The notes under the pieces were generated by a model. It was not told the DNA's origin. It worked only from the letters and a program-made list of their open reading frames with translations, and did not search any database. A program made the translations under genes and the position numbers. Positions 33,759 through 42,525 of a stretch of DNA of 64,000 nucleotides are shown here, in pieces. Location of the stretch: the NCBI RefSeq assembly GCF_038446955.1, contig NZ_CP151803.1, forward strand, positions 3,100,001-3,164,000, in the 5' to 3' direction. Position 1 is the first letter of the stretch. Each line of letters begins with the position of its first letter. Source of the DNA: Pedobacter sp. FW305-3-2-15-E-R2A2. Its GTDB lineage: Bacteria; Bacteroidota; Bacteroidia; Sphingobacteriales; Sphingobacteriaceae.

Positions 33759-36721
33759 GTAAAGAAAATCTAATAGAAGAAAGTCTAATACAGCAGCTAA
33801 AGGGGCTTAAATACATCTACCGTCATGAAATTGTCGATAAAAAATCATTAGAAAATAACTTCCGTCAAAAATTTGAAGCACTCAATAGGGTTCGATTAAC
33901 GGATAGCGAGTATTTACGGTTACGTGAAGAAATTATAAATCCTGACGTTTTTGAAGCTTCTAAATTATTACGTGAAAGACAATATTTCGAGCGTGAAGAT
34001 GGAACTCCTTTGCATTATACATTAGTAAACAACAAAGATTGGTGCAAAAATGATTTTGAAGTCATCAATCAATTACGTATCAATACAGAAAATAGTCATC
34101 AAAGATATGATGTTATTCTACTCATTAATGGTTTACCCGTAGTGCAAATTGAACTTAAAAAGGGTGATATTTCGCATCGAAAAGCCATGCAGCAGATTGT
34201 TGATTATAAAAACGAACCAGGTAATGGCTATGGTAATTCCCTGCTTTGTTTTATGCAATTGTTTATCGTTAGTAATGGTGGAAGAACGCTTTATTTTGCA
34301 AACAATAAGAATCAACACTTTGCCTTTAACGCAGATGAACAATTCTTACCAGTGTATGAATTAGCAGATATTGACAATAAAAAAACCAATAACTTATATG
34401 ATTTTACGGATAAATTTCTAAGCAAGTGTACTCTTGGCGAAATGATTAGCAAGTATATGGTATTGGTAGAAAGTGAGCAGAAATTGCTTGTAATGCGACC
34501 ATACCAAATTTATGCGGTAAAAGCCATCGTGGATTGCATTAAAGACAATAGAGGTAATGGCTACATATGGCATACTACAGGTAGCGGTAAAACGCTGACT
34601 TCGTTCAAGACCTCAACTTTGTTGAAAAATAATCCCGATGTTGAAAAATGTTTGTTTGTAGTAGATAGAAAAGACCTAGATCGACAAACACGGGAAGAAT
34701 TTAATAGATTTCAAGAAGGTAGTGTAGAAGAAAATACTAATACCGAGACTTTAGTAAGGCGTTTACTATCTACGGACTATGCCGATAAAGTTATTGTTAC
34801 TACCATTCAAAAATTAGGATTAGCTCTTGATGGTACAAACAAGAAAAATTATAAAGAGCGTTTAGAAACACTTAGCAATAAACGTGTAGTGTTTATTTTT
34901 GATGAATGTCATCGGTCTCAGTTTGGAGATAATCATAAAGCTATTAAAGAGTTTTTTCCTAATGCTCAGCTATTTGGGTTTACAGGAACACCTATTTTTG
35001 ATGAAAATGCAGCTTATAACATTCGAGAAGGTGAATATGCCTCCTATAAAACTACGAAGGATATTTTTCAACAAGAATTGCACGCTTATACGATTACTCA
35101 TGCGATAGAGGACAAGAACGTTTTGCGTTTTCATATAGATTATTTTAAAGGTAAAGGCATGCAAAATGCTAAACCAGGTGAAGCGATTGCGCGGCAAGCA
35201 GTTGTAGAAGCCATTTTGGAAAAACACGATGCTGCTACTAATCAACGTAAATTTAATGGCGTATTAGCAACAGCTTCCATTAATAATGCCATTGAATATT
35301 ATAAACTTTTTAAAGAGTCTCAAAAAAAGAAACAAACCGATAATGCAGATTATGTTCCTCTGAATATTGCTTGTGTATTCTCTCCGCCAGCTGAAGGAAA
35401 CAAAGATATTCAGCAAATACAGGAAGACTTAACACAGGAAAAAGAAGATAATAAGCAAAATCCAGAAGAGAAGAAAAAAGCATTGACGGAAATAATTACT
35501 GATTACAATAAACAATTTGGTACCAATCATAGTATCAATGAGTTTGATTTGTATTATCAGGATGTACAAAGACGTATTAAAGACCAGAAATACAGTAATA
35601 AAGATTATCCACATAAAAACAAGATTGATATTACTATCGTAGTGGATATGTTGCTTACAGGTTTTGATTCCAAATACCTTAATACGTTATATGTAGACAA
35701 AAACCTTAAATATCACGGACTGATACAAGCGTTTTCACGAACCAATCGTGTATTAAATGACACGAAACCTTATGGTAATATTTTGGATTTCCGTTCACAG
35801 CAGGAGCTGGTTAATCAGGCAATTGCTCTTTTTTCCGGAGGAAACAGCGGAAATGCTAGAGAAATATGGTTAGTTGATCCTTCACCGGTGGTGATGGATA
35901 AATTCAAACAAGCCGTAGAAAAATTGGGGGGATTTATGCAGGATCATAATTTGCTTCGCGAACCAGAAGAAGTATATAACTTAAAAGGGGATGCTGCAAA
36001 AATAACTTTCATTGAGAATTTCAAAGAAATACAACGGTTAAAAGTGCAGCTAGATCAATTCACTGATTTGGATGAGGAACAAAAGGCGAAAATTGAAGCT
36101 ATTTTACCAAAGGAAAATTTTCAGGAGTTTCGTAGTTCCTATATAGAAACCGCCAAACAATTTCAGAAAAGACAGCAGAAAGAAGGTGACGATGCACCTC
36201 CTGAAATTCAGCAATTAGATTTTGAATTTGTTTTGTTTGCATCTGCGGTAATCGATTATGATTACATCATGAACCTAATTGCAGATAGTACGCAAAAGAA
36301 ACCTGCTAAGCAAAAAATGACCAAAGCACAGGTTATTAGCTTAATGAGCGCTAATGCTAATATGTTGGACGAGCAGGAAGATTTAACTGAGTACATTAAT
36401 GCATTAGACTGGAATAGCGGACAGGATGTAAATAGTTTACGCAATGGATACGAAGATTTTAAATACGATAAATATAACAAAGAACTGGCTGCCATTGCCA
36501 ATAAACACATTTTGCAAACGGCAGATTTAAAGAGTTTTGTAGAAAAAATAATGAGCCGAATGATTTTTGACGGAGAAGAACTAACTGACCTATTACAACC
36601 CTTACAATTAAGCTGGAAAGAACGCAGAGTAAAAGAATTGGCATTAATGGAAGACTTGGTGCCACAACTAAAAAAAATAGCCCAAGGGCGTGAAATTTCA
36701 GGACTAGCAGCTTATGAATAA
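33755..36721 (+). CDS. hsdR: Type I restriction endonuclease subunit R
   Basis: This 988-residue HsdR has an N-terminal PD-(D/E)xK nuclease with D119 ('RYDVILLING') and E133-x-K135 ('QIELKKG'). A superfamily 2 translocase follows, with Walker A 'TTGSGKTLTSF' (~275-281), DECH box 'FIFDECHRSQFG' (~383-386), 'GFTGTPIF', and late motifs 'VDMLLTGFDSKYLNTLYVDK' and 'LIQAFSRTNRV'. It translocates and cuts unmethylated DNA within the HsdR2M2S complex. All catalytic motifs are intact. It overlaps XRE by 4 bases and hsdS by 8 bases. Confidence 0.97.
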   Translation: MSKENLIEESLIQQLKGLKYIYRHEIVDKKSLENNFRQKFEALNRVRLTDSEYLRLREEIINPDVFEASKLLRERQYFEREDGTPLHYTLVNNKDWCKNDFEVINQLRINTENSHQRYDVILLINGLPVVQIELKKGDISHRKAMQQIVDYKNEPGNGYGNSLLCFMQLFIVSNGGRTLYFANNKNQHFAFNADEQFLPVYELADIDNKKTNNLYDFTDKFLSKCTLGEMISKYMVLVESEQKLLVMRPYQIYAVKAIVDCIKDNRGNGYIWHTTGSGKTLTSFKTSTLLKNNPDVEKCLFVVDRKDLDRQTREEFNRFQEGSVEENTNTETLVRRLLSTDYADKVIVTTIQKLGLALDGTNKKNYKERLETLSNKRVVFIFDECHRSQFGDNHKAIKEFFPNAQLFGFTGTPIFDENAAYNIREGEYASYKTTKDIFQQELHAYTITHAIEDKNVLRFHIDYFKGKGMQNAKPGEAIARQAVVEAILEKHDAATNQRKFNGVLATASINNAIEYYKLFKESQKKKQTDNADYVPLNIACVFSPPAEGNKDIQQIQEDLTQEKEDNKQNPEEKKKALTEIITDYNKQFGTNHSINEFDLYYQDVQRRIKDQKYSNKDYPHKNKIDITIVVDMLLTGFDSKYLNTLYVDKNLKYHGLIQAFSRTNRVLNDTKPYGNILDFRSQQELVNQAIALFSGGNSGNAREIWLVDPSPVVMDKFKQAVEKLGGFMQDHNLLREPEEVYNLKGDAAKITFIENFKEIQRLKVQLDQFTDLDEEQKAKIEAILPKENFQEFRSSYIETAKQFQKRQQKEGDDAPPEIQQLDFEFVLFASAVIDYDYIMNLIADSTQKKPAKQKMTKAQVISLMSANANMLDEQEDLTEYINALDWNSGQDVNSLRNGYEDFKYDKYNKELAAIANKHILQTADLKSFVEKIMSRMIFDGEELTDLLQPLQLSWKERRVKELALMEDLVPQLKKIAQGREISGLAAYE

Positions 36722-37961
36722 TAAATTAATACCCGAATTGCGGTTTCCTGAGTTTGTGAATGATGGAGAATGGTTGGATAAATCATTAATTGACACAGCA
36801 GATAAAAAAGTAAAATGGAGTTTTACAGGTGGTCCATTTGGTTCAAACCTTAAAGCAAGCGATTACACTTTATCTGGATTTAGAATTATTCAACTTCAAA
36901 ATATAGGTGATGGTGAATTTAATGATGACAATAAAATCTATACATCTATTGAAAAAGCAAATGAGTTATTAAGTTGTAACATCTACTCAGGTGATATAAT
37001 CATATCAAAAATGGGAGATCCCGTTGGAAGAGCTTGTATTATCCCAAATTTTCTAGAAAGATGTGTTATGGCATCTGATGGTATAAGGTTAGTAATTGAT
37101 GAGAAAAATTATTCTAAATATTTCATTTATTCATTAATAAATTCAAAACAAATAAGAGAAGCTATTGAAAAGAAATCAACTGGTTCTACAAGAAAAAGAA
37201 TTGGTTTAGATGTTTTAAGAGAAGTAGAGTTAATTGTTCCCAAATCAATAAAGGAACAAAAAAAGATAGCTGATTGTCTTTCTTCTTTAGATGGAGTAAT
37301 TACAGCCTACAATCAAAAGTTGGAATTACTTAAAGAACACAAAAAAGCTTTAATGCAGAATCTTTTTACACAAGAAGGTGAAACTGTTCCAAAGTATCGT
37401 TTTCCTGAGTTTGCAAATGATGTCGAATGGGTGGAAAAGAAGTTGGGGCAGATTGCCAATAATTTAGATTCAAAAAGGATTCCGATTACTTCAAACCAAA
37501 GAGAAAAAGGGGATATTCCTTATTATGGAGCTTCTGGAATTATTGACTACGTTAAGGGATATATTTATGATGATAATTTGCTTTGTATTTCGGAAGATGG
37601 TGCAAATTTGATTGATAGAAATTACCCAATTGCATTTAGTATCACAGGTAAAACTTGGGTAAATAATCATGCTCATGTTCTAAAATTTGAAAATTCAAGT
37701 ACTCAATTATTAGTTGAGAAATATCTTAACTCAATAAGCATTGAAGACTTTCTAACCGGAATGGCTCAGCCGAAACTTAACAGAGGTAATCTTGATATTA
37801 TTCCAATTCCTTTGCCTAAAAATCCTAAAGAACAACAAAAAATAGCTTCTTGTCTTTCTGCCTTAGATGAACTCATAACAGCGCAGGTGAAAAAGATAGA
37901 ACAGTTGAAACAGCACAAAAAAGGGTTAATGCAAGGATTGTTTCCTAAAATGAATGACTAG
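36714..37961 (+). CDS. hsdS: Type I restriction-modification specificity subunit S
   Basis: This 415-residue HsdS has two target recognition domains, each followed by a conserved helical spacer. The spacers are recognisable as repeats: 'KEQKKIADCLSSLDGVITAYN...KKALMQNLF' (~residues 181-220) and 'KEQQKIASCLSALDELITAQ...KKGLMQGLF' (~372-411). Both halves also start with 'PELRFPEF' / 'PKYRFPEF'. The two recognition domains differ strongly, as expected for a bipartite target. It sets the DNA target for both methylation and cleavage. Confidence 0.95.
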   Translation: MNNKLIPELRFPEFVNDGEWLDKSLIDTADKKVKWSFTGGPFGSNLKASDYTLSGFRIIQLQNIGDGEFNDDNKIYTSIEKANELLSCNIYSGDIIISKMGDPVGRACIIPNFLERCVMASDGIRLVIDEKNYSKYFIYSLINSKQIREAIEKKSTGSTRKRIGLDVLREVELIVPKSIKEQKKIADCLSSLDGVITAYNQKLELLKEHKKALMQNLFTQEGETVPKYRFPEFANDVEWVEKKLGQIANNLDSKRIPITSNQREKGDIPYYGASGIIDYVKGYIYDDNLLCISEDGANLIDRNYPIAFSITGKTWVNNHAHVLKFENSSTQLLVEKYLNSISIEDFLTGMAQPKLNRGNLDIIPIPLPKNPKEQQKIASCLSALDELITAQVKKIEQLKQHKKGLMQGLFPKMND

Positions 37962-37964
37962 AAA

Positions 37965-39206
37965 ATGAGTACAATAAATAATTTTGCAACCCTAGCGGAG
38001 GTAGCTTCAGATTTTAGAAAGGATTTAACTGGCGATCATCGTAAAGAAAAAGATTTAATTTTATTTTTCGCACACAATGGTATCGGTAAAACCAGGCTTT
38101 CCATGGAATTTAAACAAGCAGGAAAAGAGTTTGATGGTGATGGTAATGTAACCAAGAGAGACACATTGTATTTTAATGCGTTTACAGAAGATCTTTTCTC
38201 TTGGAATAATGATTTGGAAAACGATACCAATAGAATACTTAAACTTAATCCTGATTCTGCATTTTTTGATGGACTGCATGAATTAGATTTAGATGTCAAA
38301 ATTGAATCCTTCTTTAATAATTATGTTGATTTAAAATTTGACATTGATTATGATACATCAACTGTAGCTTTTTCAAGAAGTATAATTGTTGATGGTAATG
38401 AGAAAACAATTGAAAATATTAAAATATCAAGAGGTGAGGAAACTTTATTTATTTGGTGTTTTTTTCTTGCTATTTGTCAACTTGCTATTGACAAAGATCC
38501 TGCATATGGTTGGGTGAAGTATGTTTATATTGACGACCCAATATCGTCTCTAGATGAGAATAATGCTATTGCGGTGGCCTGCGATTTATGCAATTTACTA
38601 ACAACGGAAGGTAACGAGATTAAAGCTGTAGTTTCTACCCATCATAGTCTGTTTTTCAATGTACTTTACAATGAATTTGGCAGAAAGGTTAAAAACAAAC
38701 GTTACTTTCTACACAATAGAGGGCATGATGGCTATGCTTTGCAGGACACAAATGACACGCCTTTTTTCCATCATATTGCCACATTAAGTGACCTAAAAAA
38801 AGTAGTTGAATCAAACAAAATCTATACTTATCATTTTAATTCATTGAGAAGTATTTTAGAAAAAACGGCAACGTTTTTCGGTTATGATAAAATTGATAGA
38901 TGTATAGATGGCTTAGAAGATGATGTGCTTTTTGAACGAGCATTGCAATTATTCAGTCATGGAAAGTATTCAATATTTGACCCAGTAGAAATGGGTGACG
39001 ATAACAAAGAACTTTTTAAACGCATTTTAAATGGATTTCTAGATAAGTATGAGTTTTATTTTCCGGAAATTTTTAATGAAGAAATAGTTATGGAACCAGT
39101 AGCAGAAGTAGTAATACCAGCAGCTGAAACTCCAATTGAAGAAGAAGTTCAAGCAGCCGAAGAAGTGGCGATACAAACACCAAGATTAGATAAGAACAAC
39201 AATTAA
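37965..39206 (+). CDS. PrrC-like ABC-ATPase, candidate anticodon nuclease
   Basis: This 413-residue protein is encoded between hsdS and hsdM. Its AAA_13-type ATPase has Walker A 'AHNGIGKT' (K42, T43; first glycine replaced by A36), ABC signature 'ISRGEETLF' (~154-162), Walker B 'YVYIDDPISSLDE' (D190, D191) and switch histidine H226. The 'DDPISSLD' form is typical of PrrC/RloC proteins. Downstream, R295-x3-E299 ('LRSILEK') and H332 ('FSHGKYS') reproduce the PrrC tRNase triad R320-E324-H356 with nearly the same spacing. PrrC cuts tRNA-Lys anticodon loops when phage disables the RM enzyme. An acidic tail (~371-402) is extra. Family is likely; nuclease activity is inferred. Confidence 0.7.
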   Translation: MSTINNFATLAEVASDFRKDLTGDHRKEKDLILFFAHNGIGKTRLSMEFKQAGKEFDGDGNVTKRDTLYFNAFTEDLFSWNNDLENDTNRILKLNPDSAFFDGLHELDLDVKIESFFNNYVDLKFDIDYDTSTVAFSRSIIVDGNEKTIENIKISRGEETLFIWCFFLAICQLAIDKDPAYGWVKYVYIDDPISSLDENNAIAVACDLCNLLTTEGNEIKAVVSTHHSLFFNVLYNEFGRKVKNKRYFLHNRGHDGYALQDTNDTPFFHHIATLSDLKKVVESNKIYTYHFNSLRSILEKTATFFGYDKIDRCIDGLEDDVLFERALQLFSHGKYSIFDPVEMGDDNKELFKRILNGFLDKYEFYFPEIFNEEIVMEPVAEVVIPAAETPIEEEVQAAEEVAIQTPRLDKNNN

Positions 39207-39207
39207 A

Positions 39208-40854
39208 ATGACACAAAAAGAACAACAACAATTGGGTAAGACCCTTTGGGATATAGCAAACGATTTACGTGGAGCAATGAATGCGGATGATTTCCGTGAC
39301 TATATGCTTTCTTTTTTATTTTTAAGGTATTTGTCTAGTAACTATGAAGAGGCTGCAAAAAAAGAATTAGGTTCAGATTATCCTAAAACAGATTCAAATA
39401 TTGTAACGGAATTTGGTGTATCAACACCACTTCAATTATGGTATGAGGGAAATTTGGATGATATTGAAGAGTTTGAAAAACAAATGAGAAGAAAAGTCCA
39501 TTACGTGATTAAGCCGCAGTATTTGTGGAGTAATATTACCGAAATGGCAAGAACTCAAGATGATGAACTAACAAGAACTTTAGGTAAAGGGTTTAAATAT
39601 ATTCAAGACGAATCATTTGATAGTGCCTTTCAGGGGTTGTTTTCTGAAATCAATTTGAATTCTGAAAAGTTAGGAAAAACATCTACAGATAGAAACGAAA
39701 AACTTTGTAAAGTTATTACTAAAATAGCTGAGGGCATTGCCGATTTTTCTACTGATTCTGACACGCTGGGAGATGCATATGAATATTTAATTGGTCAATT
39801 TGCCGCAGGATCTGGTAAAAAGGCTGGTGAATTCTATACACCTCAACAAATTTCAACCATATTATCTGAAATCGTAACCTTGGATAGCCAAGATCCAACA
39901 ACAGGTAAAAAAGATAAAATGGACAAGGTGCTCGATTTTGCATGTGGATCAGGCTCTTTATTGCTGAATGTGCGAAAACGAATTAAGGATAGCGGGGGGA
40001 ATATTAATAAAATTTATGGGCAGGAAAAAAACATTACGACCTACAATCTTGCCCGAATGAATATGCTTTTGCATGGTATAAAAGATACAGAGTTCGAAAT
40101 TTTTCACGGAGATACCTTGCTTAACCATTGGGATGTATTGAATGAAATGAACCCTAGTAAAAAGATTGAATTCGATGCAATAGTAGCTAATCCCCCTTTT
40201 AGTTTACGTTGGGAACCTAACGATACGTTGTCAGAAGATTTTCGTTTCAAGAGCCATGGATTAGCACCTAAATCTGCTGCTGATTTCGCTTTCTTATTAC
40301 ACGGTTTTCATTTCTTAGGAAAAGAAGGAACGATGGCAATCATTTTGCCACATGGTGTTTTATTTCGTGGTGGTGCCGAAGAACGAATTCGTACAAAATT
40401 ATTAAAAGACAATCATATTGACACCGTAATAGGTTTACCTTCTAATTTGTTTTATTCAACGGGTATTCCTGTTTGTATTTTGGTGTTAAAAAAATGCAAA
40501 AAACAAGATGATGTTTTGTTTATTAATGCCGCTGAGAACTACAAACCAGGCAAAAAACAAAACACCCTGAGAGAAGGCGAAAAAGGTGAACCGAACGACA
40601 TTCAAAAAATTGTAGAAACTTATCAATTCAGACCTGAACATATTGAAAGATATGCTCGTAGAGTTTCAATGGATGAAATCGAAAAAAATGGCTACAATCT
40701 GAATATCTCTCGTTACGTAAGTACATCAAAGGACGAAGTGCAAATTGATTTGAAAGACGTTAACGTTAAATTGGCTTCAATAAATGAAAGTATAAAAATA
40801 AATACGGATAAGCATAATGAATTTTTAAATGAATTAGGTTTAAATAACATTTAA
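39208..40854 (+). CDS. hsdM: Type I restriction-modification methyltransferase subunit M
   Basis: This 548-residue N6-adenine methyltransferase has an N-terminal HsdM helical domain ('LWDIANDLRGAMNADDFRDYMLSFLFLRYLS'), then 'GEFYTPQQISTILSEIV'. The SAM-binding motif I is 'DFACGSGSLLLNV' (from D243), and the catalytic motif IV is 'NPPFS' (N328). The C-terminal 'IGLPSNLFYSTGIPVCILVLKK' is standard. It starts one base after the PrrC-like gene and ends the operon at a terminator. The last gene of the operon being the protective methylase is an unusual order. Confidence 0.97.
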   Translation: MTQKEQQQLGKTLWDIANDLRGAMNADDFRDYMLSFLFLRYLSSNYEEAAKKELGSDYPKTDSNIVTEFGVSTPLQLWYEGNLDDIEEFEKQMRRKVHYVIKPQYLWSNITEMARTQDDELTRTLGKGFKYIQDESFDSAFQGLFSEINLNSEKLGKTSTDRNEKLCKVITKIAEGIADFSTDSDTLGDAYEYLIGQFAAGSGKKAGEFYTPQQISTILSEIVTLDSQDPTTGKKDKMDKVLDFACGSGSLLLNVRKRIKDSGGNINKIYGQEKNITTYNLARMNMLLHGIKDTEFEIFHGDTLLNHWDVLNEMNPSKKIEFDAIVANPPFSLRWEPNDTLSEDFRFKSHGLAPKSAADFAFLLHGFHFLGKEGTMAIILPHGVLFRGGAEERIRTKLLKDNHIDTVIGLPSNLFYSTGIPVCILVLKKCKKQDDVLFINAAENYKPGKKQNTLREGEKGEPNDIQKIVETYQFRPEHIERYARRVSMDEIEKNGYNLNISRYVSTSKDEVQIDLKDVNVKLASINESIKINTDKHNEFLNELGLNNI

Positions 40855-40911
40855 TTTCATAAGAGTTTGTGTCCGGTCTCTATTGAAGATGTAGATTAAA
40901 CTAACAATAAG

Positions 40912-40940
40912 CCCTCTAAATTTTTCAGAGGGTTTATTAT
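40912..40940 (+). terminator. Terminator of the hsd operon
   Basis: A CCCTCT / AGAGGG stem with a 9-base loop is followed by a T-rich tail, ~57 bases after hsdM. It also overlaps the end of the leftward chimeric ORF. Confidence 0.7.
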
Positions 40941-41431
40941 TTTATGTATTTGTAACAATTTCGATATTCATTCTCGAATGATACACCGGGCAATGGTCCT
41001 AGAGGAAAACCAAATTCAACTTCATGGGCTATTGAAATTATATATTTAGGTGGATATTTCTTTCCGTCATAAATTTGAAAGTATCTATCTGATAATAATT
41101 TGATGGGTGGAATTTCTTCCTTGGAGATTCTTTCAATTACAGCGAGAACGTGGTGGTTCCGGGCCTTGTTGACCCCCTCAAAATAGAGCATGAGCTCATT
41201 GTGGCGTACGGGATCTAGTGTAGTATGGGATGAGAACAGCTCAGATAAAGCAGGGGTATCAAACCCCAGAAGCTCCTGAAATGAATAGTCGCTACCAGCA
41301 AATAGTTGCATATAGGTATTGACTGTATTACGGGAAATACCGAGAACAGAACCTATTTTACGGTTACTGTAACCCTCCAGATGTAATGTGAGTATTTGCT
41401 TTAAGTCCATCGGATCAAGTTTGTTGGCCAT
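40937..41431 (-). pseudogene. Truncated IS21 istA fused in frame to a foreign domain
   Basis: Residues 1-~92 from the chosen start ('MANKLDPMDLKQILTLHLEGYSNRKIGSVLGISRNTVNTY...YFEGVNKARNH') are the N-terminal DNA-binding part of IS21-family IstA. The catalytic DDE domain and istB are absent. The frame then runs on into ~72 residues ('HVLAVIERISKEEIPP...YFQIYDGKKYPPKYIISIAHE') that resemble the small N-terminal head domain of McrA-like restriction proteins. The two halves appear joined by a deletion near 41157. The result is a remnant, although the ORF is open and might be translated. Confidence 0.65.
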
Positions 41432-41605
41432 ATCGCTGTATTTAATAACGATAAGGTAATTCTTTCTTGATCTTTTAAAGTGGCACAATTCGAACCGTAA
41501 AAAACGGAAAGATGGGCTAAAACTAAACCACTAAAGTGGCATCATTTAAACCGTAATCGCTGGCACTATCAGGCCGAAATAGCTGGCACAATTCAAACCG
41601 TAATA
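41157..41605 (-). mobile_element. IS21-family remnant, one end only
   Basis: It contains the multi-copy terminal repeats of an IS21-type end and the first third of istA. The rest of the element (istA catalytic part, istB, other end) is missing. The inner boundary is inferred from the loss of IstA similarity; the outer boundary from the outermost terminal repeat. Confidence 0.65.
41481..41601 (-). repeat. IS21-type multiple terminal repeats
   Basis: Copies of an 18-base motif, written on the plus strand as TGGCACAATTCAAACCGT, lie at 41481-41498, 41537-41554 and 41584-41601, each with 0-3 changes. A degenerate copy begins at 41561. Repeated transposase-binding sites near the ends are characteristic of IS21 elements. 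Confidence 0.75.
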
Positions 41606-42204
41606 TCCAATGGCTGCTTTTATGTATGTCTCTGTATAAATTTCGCCCTGTTTGGTTTTAATCATAATGCTGGGAGCATCTAGACCTATCGAATGCAGGT
41701 ATTGGGTAAATCTTAAAGTATGGCCTTTCTTTCTGAATGTAAACATAATCCTAGAATCGTTGCCTGTTCCGTTAAGATAATCTTTATTTACCTCTTCAAG
41801 ATTATCATAGTATTTTTCCTCAATGGGCATGTCATCGTTCCATCTTGAGGGATTATCCCTTGTTACGTAAACTTTCTCGAATTCATTGGTTAACAATAGA
41901 TCCAGAGAGAATCGAAACAGAACTGATGGTGATCAGTACCATCAACAAATATAGAATCCCAAACATCATGAATAACATCCTTGTCATCGGTAAACTGTTT
42001 GGTTTGAAAACCTTCTTTCAATGCTACCTCATGTCTAGAAAGTAAACTTCCTGCTTGGATGAGTGTTCTTGATGTGGCCACAGTATTGGCGTGGTAAAGA
42101 AATTTGACATCTTTTTCTAACAGCAATCCGTGTAATTTTTCAGAAGAGAGTGCAAATCGATCTAACATTAAAATAAAGATATTAAATATTCTTGATAGTG
42201 ACAT
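41546..42204 (-). pseudogene. Frameshifted and truncated ADP-ribosyltransferase-like (DarT-like) gene
   Basis: Two minus-strand frames overlap by 7 bases and read as one protein. The first (from 42204) holds 'VKFLYHANTVATSRTLIQAGSLLSRHEVALKEG' and 'DDKDVIHDVWDSIFVDGTDHH', a pattern of DarT-type ADP-ribosyltransferases and relatives ('H-T-x-x-x-N...I...G.LLSR...V', then 'D.IF.D..DIH'). The second frame continues upstream of its ORF start as 'FRFSLDLLLTNEFEKVYVTRDNPSRWND'. A small deletion near 41925 probably caused the shift, and the 3' end is lost at the IS21 end, since the last ~20 codons are IS sequence. Broken gene; the family match is from memory of the pattern. Confidence 0.55.
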
Positions 42205-42525
42205 TTTGATTTCCTAATCTCTAATGTTTAATTCTAGATGATCAAATGTATTTCCTCAATAAAGCTTATTTAGGTCTAAATGACCTAAGTCTCATACAAC
42301 CAGAGTTATATAAATTTACTTCACGAAATGCTATCATTTGATCGGCTTGTAGGTTTGGAAAATGTTAGCAAAAGTCAAAATATGACATTTAGGATAGATA
42401 GTATGTTTGAGCGTTAACTGTGCTTGTTACTGTTGCTTTTTAAGGTGTGAGCTAAAGGATATAGGTGTTATTTTGTTGCCAAAATTATTTATCTTGTCGG
42501 CAATTGATACATAATTATTATCCTT
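42205..42525. other. AT-rich intergenic region before the SAMD9-like gene
   Basis: No gene, clear terminator or perfect promoter box is visible. It probably holds divergent promoters for the broken minus-strand gene and the large plus-strand gene. Confidence 0.4.

Noticed and set aside
37254..37950. Two similar ~40-residue segments in hsdS looking like a repeat or duplication
   Set aside because: These are the normal conserved spacer regions of type I specificity subunits.
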